Shown piece by piece: positions 1 through 8,476 of a stretch of 64,000 nucleotides of DNA. Position 1 is the first letter of the stretch. Every line of letters starts with the position of its first letter. The notes beneath the pieces were generated by a model that saw nothing but the letters and a program-made list of their open reading frames with translations, searched no databases and had not been told where the DNA came from. A program made the position numbers and the translations under genes. This stretch comes from an uncultured Bacteroidota bacterium (lineage in GTDB: Bacteria; Bacteroidota; Bacteroidia; B-17B0; Aurantibacillaceae), in contig CAITNS010000018.1 in the NCBI GenBank assembly GCA_903893815.1, positions 62,001 through 126,000 of the forward strand. Direction: 5' to 3'.

Positions 1-641
1 TGACCCAATGCTTTGATTGTTAGATTTTCATCAAGCACTTTAAACGTATAAAGTGTTTTACTTTCTATACTATTTTTTAATAAATCATCTAATAAAGCAA
101 CCGTCGGCTTAGTTAAATTCACCTCTCTTTCGAGAAAAGGGTTAAGATATTTTTGAGATAATGGTAGAACGTCCTTATCTTCTACTCTCTCAACAACAAA
201 TCCATTTTCAATAGCTTTATTAATGTTTCGTTTCGTGTTTTGATTAAACTTGTATTCGGATTGATAATTAATAATATAGGTGTTTTTGGGAGTAATGAAT
301 TCAGAAGCTATTTTATTTGATACATTTAATTCTATATCAATGAGTTTATAATGTAGAGTGATATAATTAAAAAATAATTGTTCAATTTCTAAACTCACTT
401 TTCCAAACAAACCTAATTGTGACGTAAAAGGTGGTTGAGGCAAATAATTAAAACCGAATTTAGATTTAGATGTTAAAGGAAATACACTTTCATAATCTCC
501 CATAATCAAAGCGCCCCATTGAGGGCAAGTTGCATTTAAGTAAAATGATTGAGCAAAAACAAAAGGAGTTTCTGAATTTAGAATCGTTTGATCCCACTTT
601 TTAAAATCAATATCCTGATGTTGAAGGCGAGTAATAGTCAT
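1..641 (-). CDS. FemAB/GNAT-like acyltransferase, C-terminus cut by window edge
   Basis: The reading frame starts at an ATG (639-641) and stays open to base 1, so only about 213 N-terminal residues are present. It begins MTITRLQHQDIDF. Around residues 50-80 it has the SKSKFGFNYLPQPPFTSQLG stretch that resembles Bacteroidota FemAB-like/GNAT-fold proteins, followed by a basic YKFNQNTKRNINKA segment that matches the NRNKINKS segment of the neighbouring gene. This family transfers amino-acyl or acyl groups to amines. The start codon abuts the stop of the upstream gene without a gap, so it is probably the next gene of the glycan operon. The acceptor, possibly an amino sugar of the exported glycan, is inference. 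Confidence 0.6.
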   Translation of the reverse strand, partial: MTITRLQHQDIDFKKWDQTILNSETPFVFAQSFYLNATCPQWGALIMGDYESVFPLTSKSKFGFNYLPQPPFTSQLGLFGKVSLEIEQLFFNYITLHYKLIDIELNVSNKIASEFITPKNTYIINYQSEYKFNQNTKRNINKAIENGFVVERVEDKDVLPLSQKYLNPFLEREVNLTKPTVALLDDLLKNSIESKTLYTFKVLDENLTIKALG

Positions 642-1598
642 TTAAAAAAGCTCTCTTTTTTTAAATTTCAATAATATCTCTAAAGGTAAAATTGCTTTAT
701 TTACAGTAAAATAAGGGATTAATTCAGGACCAAAACTTCTAAAAAATTTTTCCACCCCTTTTATCATAGAGCCTTCAAAATCAAATATTCTACACCCAAA
801 ATCTTTAGCTTTTTCAATAGATTTTTGAACCAATAAATTATTAACACCTTGTACTCCAGAATTTTTATTCACTGCTGCAAGTATATAATAGCAGGTGTTT
901 TTATCATAAATACAAAAAACAGCTCCTAGCAATTCGTTATTTTTTTTTGCAGAAAAACAAAAAGAGTTATTTTGGTTAGAAAATTTTGTAACAATATTTT
1001 TTAACACATTTTCATAAACATTAGCTCCTGTTGAAGAAAGAAATGATTCGAAAAAATCAAATTGAATATCTTTATCCAAAGCATTCTCTTCAATAATTAA
1101 ATCCTCTTTTAAAGACTTATTTATTTTATTACGATTTTTCGAATCAAAATTTGATTTAATTTCCTCGATTGACTTAGATAAATCTATTCGATAAGTATAA
1201 TTAGGAATGACTTTATATTTATCCCAAAATAAAGGTTGTAAATCTAATATCTCGGAAGGAAAAGCCAAAATGCATAAAGCTGCTTTTTGACGAGAAATGT
1301 ATTGACTCACTTCAGTCATTATTTCCTTAGTAGCATCGTTTTTGGCTGATTTATTTTTACTCTCATTTACAAAAAATAAACCACAATACGGAGAATATGG
1401 AGGAAGTTTTATAAAATCAAAACCAAATTTTTTAACTTTTAAATAATAAAACCCTCCTATTAGCTGTTCACTATTATTATAAATTCCTACACATGTGACA
1501 TTATCGTAGATAGATAACCACTCAACAGAACCTAAAACGCCAATGTGAGAAACGGCAATAGATGAATAGGCTGAAATACTTATCTCTTTTGAAATCAT
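642..1598 (-). CDS. FemAB/GNAT-like acyltransferase of glycan operon
   Basis: This 318-residue protein has the two-part GNAT-like layout of the FemAB family. An N-terminal half contains the KLPPYSPYCGLFF stretch, a basic KNRNKINKSL linker lies near residues 150-165, and the C-terminal half contains CIYDKNTCYYILAA and the RIFDFEGSMIKGVEKFFRSF block typical of Bacteroidota members. FemAB proteins use aminoacyl-tRNA or acyl-CoA donors; the donor here is unknown. It lies 17 bp downstream of a GT4 gene and abuts a second member of the same family. The location suggests aminoacylation or acylation of a sugar on the exported polysaccharide rather than peptidoglycan bridge synthesis, but that is inference. 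Confidence 0.7.
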   Translation of the reverse strand: MISKEISISAYSSIAVSHIGVLGSVEWLSIYDNVTCVGIYNNSEQLIGGFYYLKVKKFGFDFIKLPPYSPYCGLFFVNESKNKSAKNDATKEIMTEVSQYISRQKAALCILAFPSEILDLQPLFWDKYKVIPNYTYRIDLSKSIEEIKSNFDSKNRNKINKSLKEDLIIEENALDKDIQFDFFESFLSSTGANVYENVLKNIVTKFSNQNNSFCFSAKKNNELLGAVFCIYDKNTCYYILAAVNKNSGVQGVNNLLVQKSIEKAKDFGCRIFDFEGSMIKGVEKFFRSFGPELIPYFTVNKAILPLEILLKFKKRELF

Positions 1599-1615
1599 TT
1601 TATAAATTTATGAAT

Positions 1616-2719
1616 TTACTTTACTAATTCTTGATAAAATTCAACCAATCTCTTACTTTCTGCTTCCCAAGAAAATTCTTGATCTATTAATTGCTTTCCT
1701 GTTATTCCCATACTTTGTCTTAAACTACTATCTAATTTAAGTTTTTTAATGCTATTGGCGATTTCCTCTGCATCCATAGGATTTGCAAATATGGCAGCAT
1801 GATTAAATATCTTCTTCCAATACTCAAAATCCGACATGATCATAGCTTTACTACAAGCCATATATTCAAAAGCTTTCACAGGTAAACTAGTCACATGATT
1901 TTTAGTTGGATACAATAAAGCAATTCCAACGTCTGCACGTTTTATATAGGGATAAACATCTTCTAATTTAAATTGTCCGAAATAGGTTACATATTTATAA
2001 CCTTCCAATGCTTCACATTCTGCTTTATATGTGTTGCTTGACCAATCACCTAATAACCAAAGCTCAATAGCAGAATCATTAAGTATTTCCAAAGCCTTAA
2101 CTACTTCCTTAATACCTCTGATTTCTGATAGACCACCAACATATATTAATTTAAATGTATCATTATCATTTTTATAAACTGGCATACGGTCTATTAACTT
2201 CACTATAGCCAAATTTCTAATAGTGCACGTTTTTTTAGGATTAAATTTAGTTGCAATATCTGGAGTTGCGGGCATAATAGCATCAAAAAATAAACAACAA
2301 AATTTTTCACTTAAATAAATTATACCTGAAAATATTTTTCTTACTACCTGAAATTTTATCCAAGGTTTGTAAAGTACTTGTTTCGGTAAATCTTCATGAA
2401 CGTCATAAATTACTTTCTTACCAAATAACTTCAACCAAACACCAATAAACATTAATTCCGGATCATGAAAGTGATAAATCTTTGCATTAATTTTTAAAGC
2501 TTTAAAAAATGCAATCCAAGAGAGAATAAAAACACGAGTCAATCGAGAACTGGCTTTTTTTAAAGGAATTATTTTAACTCCATATTCAATGCGTTGATTT
2601 GCTGAAGGAACTAAATAATAGACTTCATAACCTACCTCTGATAAAGAAACGCATTCTTTATAAAATATTCTATCATCATTATGAGGATGAACAGTAGATA
2701 TATGACAAACTTTAATCAT
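1616..2719 (-). CDS. Glycosyltransferase family 4 (GT-B fold)
   Basis: This 367-residue protein opens MIKVCHISTVHPHNDDRIF, typical of GT4 enzymes. It carries a mid-protein YDVHEDLP stretch, the C-terminal nucleotide-sugar domain start LIYVGGLSEIRGIKEVV, and an E-x7-E-like block in LPVKAFEYMACSKAMIM. GT4 enzymes are retaining transferases that add sugars from activated nucleotide donors on the cytoplasmic face of the membrane. The start codon overlaps the stop of the upstream GT4 gene by one base (TAATG on the minus strand), which implies translational coupling. Donor and linkage cannot be read from sequence. Confidence 0.88.
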   Translation of the reverse strand: MIKVCHISTVHPHNDDRIFYKECVSLSEVGYEVYYLVPSANQRIEYGVKIIPLKKASSRLTRVFILSWIAFFKALKINAKIYHFHDPELMFIGVWLKLFGKKVIYDVHEDLPKQVLYKPWIKFQVVRKIFSGIIYLSEKFCCLFFDAIMPATPDIATKFNPKKTCTIRNLAIVKLIDRMPVYKNDNDTFKLIYVGGLSEIRGIKEVVKALEILNDSAIELWLLGDWSSNTYKAECEALEGYKYVTYFGQFKLEDVYPYIKRADVGIALLYPTKNHVTSLPVKAFEYMACSKAMIMSDFEYWKKIFNHAAIFANPMDAEEIANSIKKLKLDSSLRQSMGITGKQLIDQEFSWEAESKRLVEFYQELVK

Positions 2720-3759
2720 TAAATGCCAAGTTCCCTATAAATATTGGTAAACTTATTATAAGCAACTTCCACAGTTCCTTTTTTCAGAATTACTCGTTTA
2801 TTGATTTCTGCAACTCTATCTAAAACATCTTGGTCTTTTTCTAAAATAAAATTAAAATCCGACTTATAATAAGCCCCATTTACCCTATCACTAATCCACT
2901 CTCGTTTTGCTGGTAATGACGAAACAATAGGATAACAACCATAATACATTGCTTCTAACAAACTAATAGAAGTAGCATCGCTATCTGGAATTGAAATATA
3001 AAATTTTGATTTTGCATACCATTTCAAATTTTCATATAAGGACAGCCAGCCAACAAATGTTACTTTATCATTTAATTTTAAATCAAAAACTAGTTTCTTT
3101 AAATTTTCAGTTTCTTCGCCCGTAGCTGCAATAACTAATCTATAAGTGTTTCTGCCAGTATCTTCTAATTTTTTAAAAGCCCTAATAATTTCATCAATAT
3201 TATATAATGGCTTATGCAACCTATTACTATAAATAATATTTTCTTTTTCTATAAATAATTCGTCGTGAAGTTCCATTCCAAAATTAGCAATAACAATATT
3301 ACTCTTTTTTTTAGGCATATATTTCAAGACTTCCTGTCCCAAATACTCTGCATCTGCGGTAACAACATCTGCATTTCTTAAACAATATTTTACAATCTGC
3401 TTTAAAATAAAACTCTTTTTAGGAGCTAATAAAATATCACTTCCCCAAGCAGTTAAAACAATTGGAACTTTAAATGATTTTAAGGCTAATATAGAGAATA
3501 AGGCAACCGAATTCACCTGATGAACATGAACGACATCTGGTCTAAATTCAAGAAACACAGACTTTATTTTTTTTATCGTGTAGAAAAAATTACTGATTTT
3601 TTTGTACGAAAAATCAACAAACTCAACGGGCTCTATAGGAGATTTCTCATTTGATTTATTGGTAATTAGTAAAACTTCGTCAAAATAAGGCTTTACCAAA
3701 TGATAATAATTATTAACATGGATAGAGTGATTTCCTATTAACAATAATTTCTTACCCAT
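2719..3759 (-). CDS. Glycosyltransferase family 4 (GT-B fold)
   Basis: This 346-residue protein starts MGKKLLLIGNHSIHVNNYYHLV and has the GT-B signature HVHQVNSVALFS, then VVLTAWGSDILL near residue 105. The donor-binding half contains FVGWLSLYENLKWYAKSKFY, and the E-x7-E-type motif lies in SISLLEAMYYGCYPIVSS. It is predicted to be a cytoplasmic retaining glycosyltransferase in assembly of the exported glycan. It sits 5 bp downstream of a GT2 gene and overlaps the next GT4 gene by one base. Substrate unknown. Confidence 0.87.
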   Translation of the reverse strand: MGKKLLLIGNHSIHVNNYYHLVKPYFDEVLLITNKSNEKSPIEPVEFVDFSYKKISNFFYTIKKIKSVFLEFRPDVVHVHQVNSVALFSILALKSFKVPIVLTAWGSDILLAPKKSFILKQIVKYCLRNADVVTADAEYLGQEVLKYMPKKKSNIVIANFGMELHDELFIEKENIIYSNRLHKPLYNIDEIIRAFKKLEDTGRNTYRLVIAATGEETENLKKLVFDLKLNDKVTFVGWLSLYENLKWYAKSKFYISIPDSDATSISLLEAMYYGCYPIVSSLPAKREWISDRVNGAYYKSDFNFILEKDQDVLDRVAEINKRVILKKGTVEVAYNKFTNIYRELGI

Positions 3760-3764
3760 TTAGT

Positions 3765-4802
3765 TTAATGTTTATCAAGTTGACTATACTTTGTAATTGT
3801 TTTATACAAAAGCTTTATAAAGTCCCTAAATTTAAGATATTTTAGTTTAAAAAATGGCAATTTGAAGGCTAATTTTATATTCAATAAGCCCATACCAGAA
3901 TTACCACATATTTTCAACCATCTAGATACTACTACTTGAGAATGTTCTTCTAGATAATTAGGATATTTAATAGCAAATTGATGGTGTAACTTATCTAAAA
4001 ATGTTAAGCCTGAATTTAAATAATCTTCATCTTGTTTACTAATACCCTTAAACAAATTCAATAAAAACTCTGACTCTGAGAGGGATGGAAAAATATGAAA
4101 CTGTGATAATATATTAGATTGAATTTTTGATACACTTTGGTACTTATGATCTTCGAATACCGTAGATACTTGTTTATCATGAATTCGATAATTCAATAAA
4201 GATTCTGGTATATTTATAGTATTTCCAACAAAAACTAATCTACTCCATAAATCATAATCTTCCGAATATCTATAATCCTCTCTATAAAAATCGTTTAATT
4301 TAAGCAAAGCTTCTTTATTTATAATCACGCTAGGATGCGCGAAGGGGCACGTGAAAAATATAGAGGAAATAATTTGAGCATGAGATACAGGCATATAATC
4401 AATTAATCTTTCAGTCCCATTACCAAATGTTTTTATAAATGAGCCACAAACAACTAATTTTTCATCTTTTTTAAATTCTTCGATTTGTTTTTCAAATCTT
4501 GTAGCTACCGAAACGTCGTCCGCATCCATTCGGGCAATATATGTACCTTTAGATAATCCTATTCCTCTATTAAGTGTAAATATTAAACCTTTATTGGTTT
4601 CATTTTTTATATAAACAATCCTAGAATCCTCAAAGCCTTTAATGATTTGCTCACTGCTGTCAGACGATCCATCATCTATTATCAATAACTCAAAATGCTT
4701 ATAGGTTTGATTTAAAATACTCGCAATAGCCTCTGCAACATATTGCTGACCATTATACACTGGCATTAAAACCGATATCAAAGGGTTTACATCTTTAGCC
4801 AT
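3765..4802 (-). CDS. Glycosyltransferase family 2 (GT-A fold)
   Basis: This 345-residue inverting-type glycosyltransferase has an N-terminal GT2 domain: ISVLMPVYNG at 9-18, LLIIDDGSSDSS at 39-50, and the metal-binding MDADD at 92-96. About 120 residues of family-specific C-terminal sequence follow. Its GT2 domain closely resembles the first domain of the GT2-GT4 fusion in the same operon (same LNQTYKxFE and MDADD context), so the two are probably paralogues. The start overlaps the end of the GT11 gene by 16 bp, implying coupled translation. Donor sugar unknown. Confidence 0.9.
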   Translation of the reverse strand: MAKDVNPLISVLMPVYNGQQYVAEAIASILNQTYKHFELLIIDDGSSDSSEQIIKGFEDSRIVYIKNETNKGLIFTLNRGIGLSKGTYIARMDADDVSVATRFEKQIEEFKKDEKLVVCGSFIKTFGNGTERLIDYMPVSHAQIISSIFFTCPFAHPSVIINKEALLKLNDFYREDYRYSEDYDLWSRLVFVGNTINIPESLLNYRIHDKQVSTVFEDHKYQSVSKIQSNILSQFHIFPSLSESEFLLNLFKGISKQDEDYLNSGLTFLDKLHHQFAIKYPNYLEEHSQVVVSRWLKICGNSGMGLLNIKLAFKLPFFKLKYLKFRDFIKLLYKTITKYSQLDKH

Positions 4803-5671
4803 GAATTCGGAATTAAATCTTTTGTATTTAAACTTTTATCAGCAAACCATAATTGAGGAGCAATAACAATTTTTGATGAATTTTGATTTAACCATGCTCC
4901 CCACCAACTAAAACTACTATTAGCTATAATATTATGTTTGCATTGGCTCATCAAATACATATCAAACACGCTATTCTCTCCCGTATTAAAATCAACATAA
5001 ACACATTCATTAGTCAACTTCAAATTAGCTTTCACCCAATCCATATCATCAGAAAAGATAAATACTTTTAAATCTTTATATAATAAATTAAGTTGAGCCA
5101 TCGCTTTATAATAATAATCTAAAGGAAGAGTGCCATGAAATTCATTTGCATTTTTATCAGACAAATAATCTCCTCTTCTTATGTGTAAACTAACAGAATT
5201 AGAATTTAAAATTAAATCCTTTGTTAATTTGCATTGTTCAGTCATATCTCTTTTAATCACCAACTCCTTCGATAAAATCTCACGAATAGAACTAAAATAT
5301 TTTTCGGATTGCCAATAGCCATTTAAATATGTGCGTTTTGAAGAAGATGCAAAAAACTCCTCCATAAATCGAAAATCATTTTGATTAAAAATATTCTTTC
5401 TAAAAATACTATTTTGGGAAAATTCAGAAATCAATTTATCGAATAACGATTTCCTATAAAAAGCATCAATATCTTTAGGAGAAGCGATTAAATATTTTGT
5501 ATTGAATTTATTTAATTCTAATTCTCGTTTAGTATATTCATTTATTGGGTCTAAATTAAGAAAAGACACGTCAATTTTTAATTCAGTTTGATGTTTTAAT
5601 GCCAAAGCCCTTCCAGCTGCATACTGAAACAATTGATTTCCCAAACCACCCATTAATTTAACAACTATCAA
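4787..5671 (-). CDS. Alpha-1,2-fucosyltransferase family protein (GT11)
   Basis: This 294-residue GT11 protein shows the full family motif set: GGLGNQLFQYA at 8-18, the GDP-fucose-binding HIRRGD at 163-168, FIFSDD at 204-209, and NSSFSWWGAWL at 251-261. Family members transfer L-fucose from GDP-fucose in alpha-1,2 linkage, usually to galactose, as in H-antigen-type structures. Length is normal for bacterial members. It sits between two GT2 genes, 2 bp from the upstream one and overlapping the downstream one by 16 bp. GDP-fucose synthesis genes (gmd, fcl) are not in the window. Linkage specificity is inferred from the family. Confidence 0.9.
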   Translation of the reverse strand: MIVVKLMGGLGNQLFQYAAGRALALKHQTELKIDVSFLNLDPINEYTKRELELNKFNTKYLIASPKDIDAFYRKSLFDKLISEFSQNSIFRKNIFNQNDFRFMEEFFASSSKRTYLNGYWQSEKYFSSIREILSKELVIKRDMTEQCKLTKDLILNSNSVSLHIRRGDYLSDKNANEFHGTLPLDYYYKAMAQLNLLYKDLKVFIFSDDMDWVKANLKLTNECVYVDFNTGENSVFDMYLMSQCKHNIIANSSFSWWGAWLNQNSSKIVIAPQLWFADKSLNTKDLIPNSWLKM

Positions 5672-5673
5672 AA

Positions 5674-6621
5674 CTAATATTTTTCTATTTTAAAATAACG
5701 TCTATTATACTTACTATTAAGTAATCGATACTTAATTCGTTTCAGCGTTTTAAATTTATGCAATTTTCGAAACACTTTGACTAAAAATTCATTTAAGTTT
5801 TCAGGAACCTCACAAATTATTTTTAAGTCATGTAAAGAGTTTACTTCGTATCTCAGGAATAATTCATCAAAAAATAAAAAATAATTTTCATAAGAACTAA
5901 CATGATTAATAATCTTAGAAAACAGTAAAATATGCTCTTTAATTTGAACTGATTTTTTATAAGCAACCTGCTGGGTTATCTGACCTTCTGCCCCACTAGA
6001 TATACAAACTAAAGTCTTATCAATATATTTCACATTCTTATTTTTTTCTAAAACAGAAATATAAAAATCAACATCAACTAACCATATAAAACGTTTATCA
6101 TAATTAACATTTACTTTTTTCCTGTACAACGTAGTACTTGGAGCATTAATTACATTTTTAAAAAAAAGAAAATAAAAATCTTGATTAAATTTAAAAAAAC
6201 TTTTTTTAGACGGTTTCTGTATAATTCGTTTGTTAGAATTAACAAACAACACCTCAGGTAATGAAAAAACTAAATCAACCTGAGGGTTAGTATCAAGTAA
6301 ATTTACCAAACTCGATAAACTATATTTCTCGGTAAAAAAATCATCGTGATGTAATATTTTTATATATTCTCCTTCAGCTTTTGATATTGCATTATTCCAA
6401 TTATCAGGCGAACCTAATGATGGAGAATTATGATAATACTTAATGGTTTGATTTAAGCAAAGTGAATCAATATAGTTTTTCACTAAATCATTTGTTGAAT
6501 CGTCGGATATTATAATCTCGTAATCCAAGTAATCCTGAATAAGAATTGATTGAATACATTTTTGTAAATGATAAACCTGATTATAGGTAGGAATACATAT
6601 AGAAACTTTTACATTATACAT
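5674..6621 (-). CDS. Glycosyltransferase family 2
   Basis: This 315-residue protein has a GT2 domain starting VSICIPTYNQVYHL. It has an IIISDDSTND nucleotide-binding segment near 36-45 and HHDD at 91-94 in the position of the usual DXD motif. The C-terminal third is very rich in Lys, Phe, Asn and Tyr. The DNA is extremely A+T rich even for this window, with long A and T runs, which suggests acquisition separate from the housekeeping genes. It overlaps the preceding GT2 gene by 8 bp and ends 2 bp before the GT11 gene. Sugar specificity unknown. Confidence 0.86.
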   Translation of the reverse strand: MYNVKVSICIPTYNQVYHLQKCIQSILIQDYLDYEIIISDDSTNDLVKNYIDSLCLNQTIKYYHNSPSLGSPDNWNNAISKAEGEYIKILHHDDFFTEKYSLSSLVNLLDTNPQVDLVFSLPEVLFVNSNKRIIQKPSKKSFFKFNQDFYFLFFKNVINAPSTTLYRKKVNVNYDKRFIWLVDVDFYISVLEKNKNVKYIDKTLVCISSGAEGQITQQVAYKKSVQIKEHILLFSKIINHVSSYENYFLFFDELFLRYEVNSLHDLKIICEVPENLNEFLVKVFRKLHKFKTLKRIKYRLLNSKYNRRYFKIEKY

Positions 6622-7621
6622 ATCTTAACTTTTTTTTAAAATAATTATAAAAATAATTTAAAGTTATAGAAATCTTAAACGACATAAACTTTTTATTTTC
6701 AATTAACATTAACCAATTTATATATTTTTTATCAGGCATTGTATTGATTAAAAGCAATAATGACTCCTTTGAGAAATTAAAATCATTTTTGTTTTTATAA
6801 ATATTTTTTTCTAGCGAATAAATAGAAGATTTTTGCATTCTTAAAAATTTATTCCTAAGAAACTTAGTGTCAATTTTAGGTATATATTTTAAAGTAATTC
6901 TTAATGTTCCTATTAACATTTTAAATAAATTAGTACTACTATGACTCGTTTTATGAACCCGAATCAACGTTTTACTATCAGCATCATTGTCAAATAAAAA
7001 ATATTTGTTGGCAAAAACAAAACGTAACCAATATTCCCAGTCTTCATGAAAAGAAAGAGTCTCATCAAAGTAACCTATTTCATCTAAAACATTTTTTTTA
7101 ATTAAAGGAGAACTAATTACCATAATATTTCCAGTTAATATTGAAGGCATAATGTCATTTTTTCCTCCCTCAACATAACTCATCCAAGGCTTATCCTGAA
7201 TTTTATTTAACTGCATGGCATAAAACAGTTCGTTTTTATTTCCGTGAGCAAAATACCTCATATCAGAATAAACAATAGCTGCATCCGGATTATTATTAAA
7301 AATAGAAATTCCATTCTTAAATTTATTCACTTGCAATAAATCATCAGCATCTAAAAACTGAATGTACTCTCCTTTTGCCTGTTTAATTCCTATGTTTCTG
7401 GCAGCAGAAGGTCCCTTTATTGGCTGATATAAATATTTAATTCTATGATCTAATGCAGCAAAAGAATGGATTACATCTTTAGAATTATCCGTAGAGGCGT
7501 TATCCACTATTAAACATTCCCAATTGGTATGCGATTGATTTTTAAGATTTTCAAGACACTCCGGTAAGAAATGCGAATAATTATAACAAGGAATAATAAT
7601 AGATATTTTTGGCTCAGTCAT
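6614..7621 (-). CDS. Glycosyltransferase family 2
   Basis: This 335-residue protein has a clear GT2 core: ISIIIPCYNYSHFL at 6-19, CLIVDNASTDNS at 36-47, GPSAARNIGIKQAKGEYIQFLDADD at the metal site (DADD at 91-94), and FHEDWEYWLRF as the likely catalytic-base region. It is an inverting transferase of the exported glycan pathway. Its start overlaps the stop of the GT10-like gene by one base and its 3' end overlaps the next GT2 gene by 8 bp, so the genes are translationally chained. The base composition is strongly A+T rich. Confidence 0.9.
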   Translation of the reverse strand: MTEPKISIIIPCYNYSHFLPECLENLKNQSHTNWECLIVDNASTDNSKDVIHSFAALDHRIKYLYQPIKGPSAARNIGIKQAKGEYIQFLDADDLLQVNKFKNGISIFNNNPDAAIVYSDMRYFAHGNKNELFYAMQLNKIQDKPWMSYVEGGKNDIMPSILTGNIMVISSPLIKKNVLDEIGYFDETLSFHEDWEYWLRFVFANKYFLFDNDADSKTLIRVHKTSHSSTNLFKMLIGTLRITLKYIPKIDTKFLRNKFLRMQKSSIYSLEKNIYKNKNDFNFSKESLLLLINTMPDKKYINWLMLIENKKFMSFKISITLNYFYNYFKKKLRYV

Positions 7622-8475
7622 TATTTTACACTTTCAATTATATGATTTAATCGTTGAAATAAAAAAGCATAGTTCTCCTTTGCAATTTCAAAATTTCTAT
7701 TTATTGAATCCAATCTAGAAAAATAATCTTCTTCTGTTAGATTTGTTAAAACCTTTTCTAAATCAATTATAGAATTAATTATAATAATACCATTAATATC
7801 AAAGTATTTATCAATATTTGGACACCCCCAATATATCGGCAAAGTATAACTCACAAAGCAATCAATTATTTTTTCTGAAAAATAATTATCGTATTTAACG
7901 TTTTCAATAGTAATATGAAACATTGAGTCTATAAATAGAGATTCTTTTGAATTAATCCTTTGTTTTGGAAACAATACATCATAAGCATAATTTCTATTTA
8001 GCAAACCCACTACATCTGATCTAAATTTATGCCCTTCTAACTGATTTTTAGAACTTTTAATAAAACTTAACTTGAAATTTTTATTTGTACTAAATCTACT
8101 ATTGTAATTATTCTCATCACTTATCCAAGAGGATCCAAAACAAAAAAGTTCGCTGTTCGGAATTGCATTCAAAACTTTTAAATCAAAACTATATACTTTT
8201 GTAAAAGAACTAGCATATTTAATAATTTGAGTACTGATATTATTAAGCTCTGGAGGCTCACAACCGTGAATTAAAATTATTTTATCATATCGAAATTTAT
8301 CTATAGCTCTATTAATAAAAAAATATTTAGGTGTTGGATCTATCAGTAATTTGACTTTAGTATTTATATTTTTTATTTTTTCTCTTGGAATACCAAAAGG
8401 AGAATACATGTGAGGATAAGGTAGACCAATATATCCAAAAAAAATATTATAGATTTTTGATAGTATATTCAGCAT
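7621..8475 (-). CDS. GT10-family (alpha-1,3/4-fucosyltransferase-like) protein
   Basis: This 284-residue protein lacks GT2 or GT4 motifs but has the conserved C-terminal block of GT10 enzymes: FHITIENVKYDNYFSEKI at 186-203 and PIYWGCPNIDKYF at 213-225. These match the family pattern of an F-x-x-x-x-E-N start, a T/S-E-K-I middle and a P-I-Y-x-G-P/C end. GT10 enzymes transfer fucose (or related deoxysugars) from GDP donors in alpha-1,3/1,4 linkage. Together with the GT11 gene this suggests a doubly fucosylated glycan. The call rests on motif recognition; specificity is inference. Confidence 0.75.
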   Translation of the reverse strand: MLNILSKIYNIFFGYIGLPYPHMYSPFGIPREKIKNINTKVKLLIDPTPKYFFINRAIDKFRYDKIILIHGCEPPELNNISTQIIKYASSFTKVYSFDLKVLNAIPNSELFCFGSSWISDENNYNSRFSTNKNFKLSFIKSSKNQLEGHKFRSDVVGLLNRNYAYDVLFPKQRINSKESLFIDSMFHITIENVKYDNYFSEKIIDCFVSYTLPIYWGCPNIDKYFDINGIIIINSIIDLEKVLTNLTEEDYFSRLDSINRNFEIAKENYAFLFQRLNHIIESVK

Positions 8476-8476
8476 A

